A program made the position numbers and the translations under genes. From the NCBI GenBank assembly GCA_023935145.1, contig CM043705.1, positions 21,144,501-21,208,500 of the forward strand: DNA of 64,000 nt, read 5' to 3'. This document shows positions 33,311-43,291 of this stretch, piece by piece (within the stretch, counting starts at the first letter, position 1; each line of letters opens with the position of its first letter). The notes beneath the pieces were generated by a model. That model was not told where the DNA came from. It made no database searches and worked only from the letters and a program-made list of their open reading frames with translations. This DNA is from Bretschneidera sinensis (taxonomy: Eukaryota > Streptophyta > Magnoliopsida > Brassicales > Akaniaceae).

Positions 33311-34565
33311 CTAGAAATTGCTAAAGAGCATCTCCAATTCATGACACGCCCTCGTCGATAACTTAAAACAACTCATTGTATACGTTGGGATCAATTGGGT
33401 AACAGTCTTAATAAGAATCTCTTTTACATCTTTTGATAGAAGCTGCTCTTTCCAACCCAGCCTGCTCATCACCTTTTCCCTTAGTTCCTGGAACGTAAAT
33501 CTTTTACATTTTCTCACAATTTTTGGCAAACCAAGATATTTTTCTCTCTTGCCACTAAAAATAATTGCTGATTTTTGAAAATTTAGTTTTTGCCCCGAAC
33601 AAGATTCATATCTCACCAAAATTTCATGTAGTGCCACCATCTTTTCCTCTCTAGCCCTTGCAAACAATAAGGAATCATATGCAAAAAAGAGATGAGTGAC
33701 CTCCGGTCCATCCTTCCCTACCTTGTTACCTTTGATTCGTCCCTTAATTCGAACATTAGTACGTAATCCGGCTAATCCTTTTGCACACAAGAGAAAAAGA
33801 TATGGAGATAACGGATCCCCCTAACAAAGTCCTCTGGTCGGATTAATATGCCCGAACTCACTCCCATTGAGCAATACGAAATAAGTAATTGAAGTCACAC
33901 ACTGCATTATTCTATTAACCCAACATTCCGCAAAACCTAACTGTGTCATAACATCCTACTTAAAAGTCCATTCCACTCGATTATAAGCTTTGCTCATATC
34001 AAGTTTCATAGTCATTTACCCCTTCGAATTTTCAAAGCATGAACCATTTCGTATACTACTAAAACATTATCAGTGATCAAATGACTCGGTAAAACGCACT
34101 TTCGATCTTAGAAATAAGATGGGGCAGCACATTTTAAAGCTTATTTGCTAGTGCTTTAGAAATAATCTTGTAAAGCACATTCCACAAGCTAATAGGCCTA
34201 AAATAAGTCATATCCTCAAGCAATTTAATTTTCGGGATTAACACTATTAGTATAGTTAACTACATGATTCATCTACCCCTCATTAAGAAACAATAAAGAT
34301 ACTTTCAACACATCCTTACCCACAATGTGCTAAAAAGATTGAAAGAAAAGATCCAACATACCATTAGGACCTGGATCATTTTAGAGATTCATATAGAATA
34401 GTGCCCCCTTCATTTTTATAACTGTATACAAGGTAGATGAGACCGAAAGTAACATAGAGGATTACAATGTGAAGAGGGTTTTTAACTACACTTCGTTAAA
34501 AAATGATCAAATGATGTTAATTTCCTATTTTTGTCCCCTTTGCAAATAATAAATAACTGATCAAA
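33311..34565 (-). pseudogene. LINE reverse transcriptase remnant with altered active site
   Basis: In coding order on the minus strand there is a GPNGM motif (about 34370), LDMSKAYNRVEW (about 34000), GDPLSPYLFLLC (about 33800) and THLFFAYDSLLFA (about 33690). Then come QKLNFQKSAIIFSG, KYLGLP and LSKDVKEILIKTVTQLIPTY. The catalytic (F/Y)ADD motif reads FAYD, which would abolish activity. Numerous stops lie upstream of 33790. Confidence 0.88.
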
Positions 34566-34639
34566 TCCCAAATTTTTTTATTTAAATATTTTTTTCTTTT
34601 TTTTGAGAAAATTCTGTATTTAAAACCTTAATCTTATTC

Positions 34640-35047
34640 TGTCAGGGACCAAGAATCATGGGATGGGAGTGATTGATGCTTACTATTAATCATTAAATAA
34701 ATGTTATTTTATTTCAAACAATGTTATTTCCTTTCAATAAATTTGTGCTAGAATTATGCGATTGTAATTTTCCTTTATATAAGAATGGGTTATTGCCTAT
34801 TCTATCAAAACTTGTTTGGCTATTTAATAGCTTGAGGCCAAGAATAAAGGATATATGTCATCAGTATTATCTTCAACCTTGTGTTGATTTGGAGTTGTGG
34901 TTTTTCTCGAATTAAACCAATTAAGGAGGCCTAGGATCCCTCGAAGTGACCTACAAAATTCCATCATAGGTAGAGCACACAAGGACGATCTTTGTTCTCT
35001 ACCCATTCATAAACCCACTACGAGGTCGCAAACTCTGGCACGTAACA
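34640..35047 (+). repeat. Gypsy-3 5' LTR
   Basis: 408 bp, starting TGTCAGGGACC. The same length as the 3' copy and closely similar by eye. Confidence 0.95.
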
Positions 35048-35050
35048 ACT

Positions 35051-35063
35051 TGGTATCAGAGCC
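35051..35063 (+). other. Gypsy-3 primer-binding site
   Basis: TGGTATCAGAGCC, complementary to initiator methionine tRNA. Confidence 0.9.
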
Positions 35064-35067
35064 AGGC

Positions 35068-35760
35068 ATGTCCGACCACTATCTCGAGCAAGTGGAGAAT
35101 GAGCTTGGCTCATTGGCTATGGGCCAAAAGGAACTACAACAAGCTATGAAGGCTAGTGAAGAATGTCTCTTGAAACATATGGAGAGGATGTTTGCTCGTT
35201 TTTCTACGCGGAGTGGAAGGCATGAAGATGATGCCGAGTCTTCTCGTGGGCTTCGTTGTAGCCTTTCGGGAGGAGGCTCTCTCGCACCCAAAATCACTAA
35301 GTTGGACTTTCCACGTTATAATGGCATGGATGATCCAACCGATGGATTTGTCGTGTGGAGCAATTTTTCGAGTTCCAAGGCAGGGAAGAGGCTGAAAAAC
35401 TCCCTATTACCGGTTATCACTTGGATGACAATGTCCAATTGTGGTATCAACATTTCAAAAATTGGCGAAAAAGGCATCAATTGGGAAGTTTTTAAGTACG
35501 AGTTGCATTTACGATGCGAGCCTTCAAGATACCAAATTTTTTTTGGGGATCTCACCAAGCTTAAACAAACGGGAAGCATCCGCGATTACTAAATGGACTT
35601 TGATCGTTTGTTACATCCTGGCCATTTGTCTGAAGAACAACAAGTTGGGTGCTTTGTGAGTGGGTTAAAGGAGGCAATACGAGTTGACATGCAAGCATAT
35701 AATCCAATTTCATTATCTGCCGCTATCGGTCTTGCATGACTCTATGAGTCTCGTATGTAT
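35068..35760 (+). pseudogene. Gypsy-3 gag
   Basis: The ATG at 35068 stands just after the primer site. Readable parts are a coiled-coil-like start (EQVENELGSLAMGQKELQQA), ITKLDFPRYNGMDDP, which begins the gag core, and after a stop at 35590 LLHPGHLSEEQQVGCFVSGL. In this region the frame is shifted relative to family members (around 35350-35450). Not functional as it stands. Confidence 0.8.
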
Positions 35761-35781
35761 GACTAACGGAAGGTAGGGTAT

Positions 35782-37365
35782 GTGGAACCTCAAAAGGCTC
35801 CATCTACCATGGGACATCCACCCTTACCCTCAGCATCTCTTACCAGAGCTCGTACCCCCACCATCAAGAGGTTGAGTTTGGCTGAGTTGCAAGAAAGGAG
35901 GACGCGCAGATTATGCTTCAATTGTGACGAAAAAATTTCCCCGGGCCATCGTTGTAAGAAGTTATTTTTAATAGAAGGAATTTTTCCTTCTATTGATGAG
36001 CTGTTGGATGAGACTACCATCGAGGAAGAAGCGGAAGAAGAGATTCTTGAAATTAGTCTTCATGCTATTTCAGGAAATGCAGCACCTCAAACCATGCCTT
36101 TTTTTGGAAAAATTGGAGATTTCGTGGTTACAATATTGGTGGATTCCAGTAGCACTCATAACTTTTTGAATTCAAAGTTAGCTACCAAAATGAGAATTTA
36201 TCCTACAAAGAAAGGAGAATTTTCGGTTCAAGTGGCAGATGAAAATAAAATGAAAAGTGAAGGATTGTGTGAAAGGCTCCCTATTTTAGTGTAAAAGGTT
36301 CAGTTTCACGTGGATTTTTACCTTTTACCGGTGGAAGGATGTGATGCCATTTTTGGACCTCAATGGCTTAAAAAACTGGGTCCAATTATTTGGGAATTCA
36401 ATGAGCTATGGATGCGTTTTTATTGGGAGGGGAAAACAGTAGAGTTACGTGGGACAAGAGGGCCTAGCAATAAAATCATGTGTGATCGTGACTCGGTATT
36501 CACAAGCTCTATTTGGAAGAATTTATTCTTATTAAATGGAGTTAAATTCAATTTTAGCTCGGATTATCACCCACAAACTGACAGTCAAACTAAAGTAGTC
36601 AACAAGACATTGGAGATGTACTTGCGGTGTTTCACTAGTTCTAAGCCCAAAGAATGGGCGATTTGGCTTCCGTGGGCAGAATATTGTTACAATACAAGCA
36701 TCCACTCTTCCACCAAAAAGACACCATTTAAAATTGTCTATGGGCGCGAACCTCCCATTTTACTTGCCTATGTTAATGGCACTTCGCGTGTGGAGTCCGT
36801 TGACAAAGTTCTACTTGAAAGGAATGTGATGATTAAGGATGTCAAAGCCAATTTGAAAATTGCATAGGAGTGAATAAGGAAATATTATGATGAGAAGCGC
36901 ATGAATAGGAGTTTTCAAGTGGGCAAATTTGTTTACCTAAAATTGCGCTCATATCGTCAGCTTTCATTGGCTCAACGGAAAAATCTCAAGCTTAGTCCCA
37001 AATTTTTTGGTCCATTTAAAATCTTATCCAAGATTGGCACTGTTGCATATAAATTGGAGTTACCCTCTGAATCTATATTACATCCAGTCTTCCATGTTTC
37101 TCTCTTTAAAAAGAGGATTGGAGATCATGAGAAAATCTCTCCCACTCTACCCGAATTACCAGCAGAATTGGCACTTCACCCACTTCCTCAAGCCATTCTA
37201 GAAACTCGCAAAAAAGAAGGAGAAATTGAAGCTCTTGTTCATTGGCAAAATCTCTCTCCTGCAGAGGCAACATGGGAGAATCTGGCAGAATTGAAGACAC
37301 GCTTTTTCCTTGAGGACAAGGAAATTTTTAAAGAGGGAAGAGTTTTTAGGGACCAAGAATCATGA
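35782..37365 (+). pseudogene. Gypsy-3 zinc knuckle, protease and integrase with chromodomain, reverse transcriptase deleted
   Basis: The order is a CFNCDEKISPGHRC knuckle (about 35918), protease with ILVDSSSTHNFL (about 36135) and EGCDAIFGPQWL (about 36335), then a direct jump near 36465 to integrase MCDRDSVFTSSIWKNLF (second catalytic Asp) and YHPQTDSQTKVVNKTLEMYL (catalytic Glu region). The C-terminal part has FGPFKILSKIGTVAYKLELP, HPVFHVSLFKK and the chromodomain LVHWQNLSPAEATWENLAEL. The frame 36310-36867 runs across the deletion. Stops stand near 36294 and 36865. The first integrase Asp is lost with the deletion. Confidence 0.9.
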
Positions 37366-37751
37366 GATGGGAGTGATTGATGCTTACCATTAATAATTAA
37401 ATAAATTTTATTTTCTTTCAATCAATGTTTTTTCCTTTCAATAAATTGTGCTAGAATTATGCGATTGTAATTTTCCTTTCTATAAGAATGAGTTATTGCT
37501 TATTCCATCAAAAGCTGTTTGGCTATTTAATAGCTTGAGGCCAAGAATAAAGGATATATATCATCAGTATTATCTTCAAACCTTGTGTTGATTTGGAGTT
37601 GTGGTTTTTCTCGAATTAAACCAACTAAGGAGGCCTAGGATCCCTCGAAGTGTCCTACAAAATTCCATCATAGGTAGAGCACGCAAGGACGATCCTTGTT
37701 CTCTACCCATTAATAAACCCACTACGAGGTCGCAAACTCTGGCACGTAACA
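37344..37751 (+). repeat. Gypsy-3 3' LTR
   Basis: 408 bp, homologous to 34640-35047. Its first bases have changed (TTTTAGGG for TGTCAGGG). Confidence 0.95.
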
Positions 37752-37756
37752 TATTC

Positions 37757-38049
37757 AAAGGTAACATTAACTCAAACCACTTAACAAAAAGAATGCTAGT
37801 TTATTAGTTAGGTAATCATAAGAATTAGTCAAAAAATGTGTTTCACTGTGTAATAATGATAAAAGCTATAACTTAATCACATAACATTATTTTAGTTTCC
37901 AAACTAGAAAATAAAAAGGAAAAATAAAAATGTCGCGTATTATTTTGAAGTCAGAAAACGATCCATCTTCACTTTCGATAAGAGGATTAACTAAGGGATA
38001 GGGAGTAAGTGATGACTGCTTCATTATGTAGTCTGACTATTGACTATTA
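37757..38049. other. AT-rich intergenic stretch
   Basis: No feature seen between the chromovirus and the LTR fragment. Confidence 0.4.
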
Positions 38050-38600
38050 TTTGATTTTAATTATGACAAAACACTAGCCTTTATTTTTTCTAACAATTTT
38101 AGCTAAGTGTTCAAGTTGCAAACAGTATACAATTCAAAAACAAGACGCAAAACAAGCATATGTGACGAAAACTGTTTACTTGAGAGATACTAGATCAAGA
38201 TCAAAGACCTAGAATAGGTTCTAAGGTAGTTAAGATCTGTAAATCTCCACTAACAAGTATTTTGCTTTTCTTTATGGCCCATTTTGATTGAATTGTTTTT
38301 GAAAAAAACCATTTTGACTGGAAAAACCTTTTTGAAACAAAAAATTTTGTTTTAAGACATCCAGTCAATTGAATGGTTTCATTCAATCGCTTGAATGAAG
38401 GAAGGAAACTTTTTGTCCTTCATTTAGTTGATTGAATGGTTTCATTAAGTCTGAATGAAGTTCAATCGACTGAATGCCGTTGTTCAGTCGACTGAATGAA
38501 GGACAAAAAGTTTCTTTCATTCATTCAGTCGACTGGATGAGCCATACAGTCGATTAAATGAAATACCTGACACTAATTAGTTTATCTTTTTATTTAAAAA
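38050..38600 (+). mobile_element. SIRE-like LTR fragment
   Basis: TTTAATTATGACAAAACACT and AAGTGTTCAAGTTGCAAAC resemble U3 starts of SIRE-like LTRs. They are followed by many CAGTCGACTG-type motifs, as in 9680-9770 and 31580-31800. There are no ends, target duplication or coding part. Confidence 0.45.
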
Positions 38601-38863
38601 AAAAAAGATTAAGTTAGTATTAGATTGTTATGTTAGATTGTCATTATAAGTTAGCATCATTAGAAACTACATGTATTTAATGAAGCATTTTTTGGAAGAT
38701 TTAAAAGTGATAACAAAATATATAATTGCTATTGTATCATTCTATTTCAATCGATATATTTTGATATGTATGTAAAAAAATAATATGCATAATTGAAAGA
38801 ATACTATATATTTAAAACAACTTATTGACAATAGATTATTTTATTATTTTAGTGATTAGAACG
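38601..38863. other. AT-rich stretch before the CACTA-2 transposase
   Basis: This should hold the CACTA-2 leader, but no CACTACAA terminus or subterminal repeat of the kind seen at 46310-46756 was found. Confidence 0.4.
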
Positions 38864-41800
38864 ATGGCAACTGATCGTAGTTGGATGGATTGTCAAGTTG
38901 TTAATCATGCCCTATCTACAAAATTTTTAGAAAGGGTGGAGGTTTTCCTTGACTTTGCATATAGTAATCCATTATTTGTGTATAACGATGGAACTATTCG
39001 GTGTTCTTGTTTTCTATGCTAGAATTTAAGGTTTTTAAACTGAGAAACAATTACCTTGCACCTATATAGAAAATATTTTACTCTTAATTATAAGAGATTG
39101 ATTTTTCACAATGAGAGTTATTTAAGATATGAACAGTCGACGCCCCAATCAGATTACCATGTCGAGGAAGGTTTCAGAGAAGCGAATTGCATTGGGGTGA
39201 TAGTAATAGATGTTGTTGGCCTAGACTTAAACTAGGATGCCAAAAGAGGCTCTGAATCCTTGTGATACGAAGTTCTATGACATGTTGAGAGATGCTGATG
39301 AACCCTTGTGGGAGGGTTGTAAGAAGCACATTAAGTTATCGACGATCTCACAACTATTGAATTATAAATCTAATTTTGACATGTCTGAGAATTGTTTCGA
39401 TCGATTATTGACAATAATTAAGAGTATGTTGCCTGAGGAAGAGAAGTTGCTTGAAAACTTTTACAAGTCCAAGAAGATAGTGAAAGAGTTAGAAATTGGG
39501 TATAAGAAGATACATTCATGCCCGAATGATTGTATGTTGTATTACAAGAAAGACAAAGACAAGAAAGTATGTGACGTGTGTGGACATCCTCGGTTTAAAC
39601 CTAGGCAGAATGGTAAAAAAAAGCTAAAAGACATACCACACAAGGTGTTGCGTCACCTTAAGTTGACATATAGACTTTAAAGGATTTATTTGTCGAAAAA
39701 CACTGTTGGACACTTGAGATGGCATAAGGAGGGCAAATATAGTAAAGCCAAACATGGTCATCCACCCAATAGATGGGATGGCATGGAAACATTTTGATGA
39801 TACTCACCCCGAGTTTGTCAATGAACCATATAATGTTAGGTTGTGACTATTAACTGACGATTTCACTCCGTTTGGCCATTCGACATCCCCGTACTCTTAT
39901 TGGTCGGTATTTGTCACTCATTATAATTTACCTCTTTATATGTTCATGAAAGATCATAATTTTTTTCTTATCATTGGTAATTCCTAGACCAAACAACCTT
40001 GGTAAAAATCTGGATGTCTATCTACGTCCATTAATAAATGAGTTGAAGACATTGTGGACAGATGAAGTTCCTACTTATGATGCAGTTAAAAAACAAAAAT
40101 TAATATGAAGGCTACACTTCTATGGACGATCTATGACTTCTCTGCATATGGTATACTTTCTGGGTAGAGTGCTCACGATCTACTGGCTTGTCCTTACTGT
40201 ATGGAGCATACAAAATCGGTTCAACTGCCACATGGTCATAAAAATTATTGGTTCGACTGTCATCGTCAGTTTTTACCAGAAGATCATACCTTTAGAAGGC
40301 AGAAGCAGGGTTTCATAAAGAATAGTTCTGAAAATGGCCCGCCGCCACCACGGTTATCGGAGGTAGATGTGAAAGCTAGAGTGATATCTTTTGAACATAT
40401 CACATTCGGTTCTAATGGTAGAAAACAAGAAATATGTGGATTTGGGAATGATCATAATTGGACAAAGAGGAGTATCTTCTGGGAGCTACCGTACTGGTCA
40501 ACTAATCTTTTCACCATAATCTGGACGTTATGCATATTAAGAAAAATGTGTTTGACAACGTCTTCAAGATTGTTAACTACCATACTGGTCAACTAAACTT
40601 ATTCTCCATAATCTGTACATTATGCATATTGAGAAAATGTGTTTGACAACGTCTTCAAGATTGTTATGGATGTCAAGGGTAAGACCAAAGGTAATGCTAA
40701 TGCTTGTTTACATATGGCAAAGTTTTTTAAGCATCTTCAATTTGAGTTGGTTGAATTCAATGGTAAACTTAAATATAAACCCAACGCAACGTACGCATTA
40801 AACAAGTCTCAGAAAAAGATGGTTTGCTAATGGGTTTCAAATTTGAAGTTTCCAAACAGGTATGCCTCAAATTTAGCACTGTGTTAAACTGAACGAGTGC
40901 AAGTTCTACGGGATGAAGAGTCACGATTTTCACATGTCATGGAAAGATTAATTCCCCTAGCGTTTCGTGACTTTTTACCTAACCTTGTGTGGGATGCATT
41001 AAGAGACCTAAGTAACTTCTTCAAATACATATGCGCAACTAAATTGTACGTTGAGCATGTGAAGTTGCTTGAGAAAAATATTCCTGTCATCTTATGCAAG
41101 CTTGAGAAGATTTTCCCTCTGATATTTTTTGATTCAATGGAGCATTTTCCGATTCACTTAGCTTACGAAGCTAAAGTCGGTGGCCTTGTATAATATTGAT
41201 GAATGTATATGTTTGAGAGGTAATATCAATAATTTTTCCAATTGTTAGAGTCTTCTCACTTCATATAATTGAAATCAATTTCAATACATTTGTATATGTA
41301 TGCAAAATAAGTGTATACACAACCTAAAGAAAAAGGCTCGAAATAAAGTGTGCGTTCAAGGTTCCATGGTTGAGGCGTACATCATACATGAAATCTCAAA
41401 TTTCTGTACTGAATATTTTCAACCAAATGTTTAGACAAAAATGAACCGATTCAGTTAGAACGACGACGTAGGAATGTTGATCAAGGAGAGTGCCTATCTA
41501 TTTTCAGTTATCCAGGTCGTGAGACTATTAGAGTCTTGGATGACAAAGAGCTGAAGGTCGCAGAGATCTATGTTCTCCTTAATTTTGCTGAAGTTATACT
41601 ATATGTGGAGTGAGTGCTATTATCATTTTAAATTTAATGTATTCTCTCACCACATAAACGTATCTTAGATAATCATCACCATTGTTGTAGACAATATAAC
41701 AAGTCTTTGAGGAGTGCGCACCGAGGTATAACTAACGAACAAATTGAGAAGCTTTGTGAGAAGAACTTCGCAAAATGGCTTCGGGATCTTGTAAGCCATG

Positions 41801-42446
41801 GTAGATGTTATATTATAAATATTGTTAGTATATATTTATTATATAATAAGTATCATTGAATTATATATTTTAATCATAGGTCACTAAGGATAAAACAATT
41901 GACAAGAAAATAAGAGGGATAGGCGTTGGCCCGATGAATCGTGTGGAGTGTTATCCCGGATATTATGTCAACGGATTCAAGTTTCACACCAAGGAGTATG
42001 GACAATATAAGAAAACAATGAACAGTGGTGTACTTATGAAAGGTTATTGTTACGATTAATATGAATATGACTTCTACGGGATGTTGATAGAAGTTATAGA
42101 TATCTAATATATAGGGATTAATAACATTGTTGTATTGTTCAAATGTGATTGGTTTGATTATGAGAATGAAATTGAAATAGATTGACATGGTCTCATAGAT
42201 ATTAAGTATAAATCTAGGCTTAACTCAGACGAACCATTCATGTTGGCTTCACAAGTAATACAAGTATACTGTTGCATTTACCCTTCTAATAAGAAAGGAA
42301 GAAATGATTGGTGGGCAATGTGTAAAACAAAGGTTATAGTTGCCTATTACTTCCAAGACGATGAACTATTTGTTCTATATAGAGTCTTAGATAATGATAT
42401 AAATATATCAGGTATCATTCATGATGTTAGCGCTGTAATGGAATAA
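38864..42446 (+). pseudogene. CACTA-2 transposase (TNPD-like), decayed
   Basis: ATG 38864 is followed by MATDRSWMDCQVVNHALSTK and DGTIRCSCFLC, the transposase-associated domain. Later come AKSNPCDTKFYDMLRDADEP-like sequence (39240-39310), CPNDCMLYYKKDKDKKVCDV (about 39520), the transposase_21 region (39750-40600, HDWTKRSIFWELPYW-like), a DUF4218-like block (40897-41193) and a DUF4216-like block with HTKEYGQYKKTMNSG (41940-42190). The end NDWWAMCKTK...SAVME stops at 42446. A 60-bp segment around 40480-40540 is repeated at 40570-40650. Several stops make it non-functional. Introns are likely between blocks but cannot be fixed. Confidence 0.85.
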
Positions 42447-42474
42447 GTAAATTCATTAGATATACATGCTCCCA

Positions 42475-43062
42475 CAGAAGAAGAAGAAGAAGAAGAAGAA
42501 GAAGAAGAAGAAGAAGAAGAAGAAGAATAAGAAGAAGAAGAAGAAGAAGAAAAATAAGAGAAAAAAGAAAAGAAAGAAGATGCAGATGATGATGATGATG
42601 AAGATGATGATGAGGAAGAGGAAGAGGAAGAGGAAGAGGAAGAAGGGGAAGATGAAAAGAAAAAAGAAGAAGAGGAAGAATAAGAAGAAGAGAAAGAAGA
42701 AGAGGATGAGGAAGAAGAAGAAGATGATGAATAAGAATAAGAAAAAGAAGAAGAAGAAGAAGAAGAAAAAAAAGAAAAAAAAGAAGAAAAAAAAGAAGAA
42801 AAAAAAGAAGAAGAAAAAGAAAAGGAGGAAGGAGAGGAAGAATATGATGAAGAGGAAGAATAAGAGGAAGAAGAAGAAAAGGAAGAAGAAGAAAAAAAAG
42901 AATAAGAGGAAAAAGAAGAAAAAGAAGAATAAGAGGAAAAAGAAGAAAAAGAAGAAGAGGAAAAGGAAGAGGAAGAGGAAGAGGAAGAGGAAGCAGAGAG
43001 AAAGAGGAAGAAGAGAGGAAGAGGAAGAAGAAGAAGAAGAAGAAAAAGAAGATGATGAGGAC
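42475..43062 (+). repeat. (GAA)n/(GAG)n purine tract, almost 600 bp
   Basis: Nearly every base on the plus strand is a purine, mostly GAA and GAG triplets with some GAT. Read in the transposase-side frame it codes Glu-rich sequence directly downstream of a stop. The Lys-rich and Phe/Leu-rich frames on the two strands are by-products. It appears to have grown from an acidic C-terminal coding stretch. Confidence 0.95.
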
Positions 43063-43291
43063 GATGGTGATAACAAGGACGATGATGATGATAACTCTAG
43101 TACACATAGATGTTGATTAGTTAATGGTAATATAATATTTTTTTCATGGATGATGAGAATTATATGAGTTTTATGGCTAACAAATTTTATACATTGTATA
43201 ATTTCGTTATTGTCATTTGTATGAGCTAGTTTTTAAACAGATTGTATCAATTTTCGTGTATTTACATTTCCATCTTTTCTTGGAAAACAGG

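Larger units (their letters stand above)
30690..34565 (-). mobile_element. L1-type LINE remnant (minus strand), interrupted
   Basis: The minus strand reads plant LINE ORF2 parts in order: reverse transcriptase (34530-33310), a spacer, a zf-RVT-like region (33043-32280) and RNase H (31080-30690). The stretch 31088-32250 is an inserted SIRE-like LTR. The endonuclease part and ORF1 are missing here. A LINE ORF1 piece is at 46760-47165 in the same orientation and may or may not be part of the same copy. Confidence 0.8.
34640..37751 (+). mobile_element. Gypsy-3: compact Reina-type chromovirus without reverse transcriptase
   Basis: Two 408-bp LTRs (34640-35047, 37344-37751) end in GGCACGTAACA and are flanked by TATTC (34635-34639, 37752-37756). 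A primer site TGGTATCAGAGCC is at 35051. A polypurine tract AAAGAGGGAAGAG ends at 37342. The 2.3-kb interior has gag, protease, the integrase core and a chromodomain, but no reverse transcriptase or RNase H. Confidence 0.93.

Noticed and set aside
42427..43116. Open frames of over 200 codons on both strands (Lys/Glu-rich, Phe/Leu-rich)
   Set aside because: They are the unavoidable reading of a GAA/GAG purine tract and have no protein character of their own.
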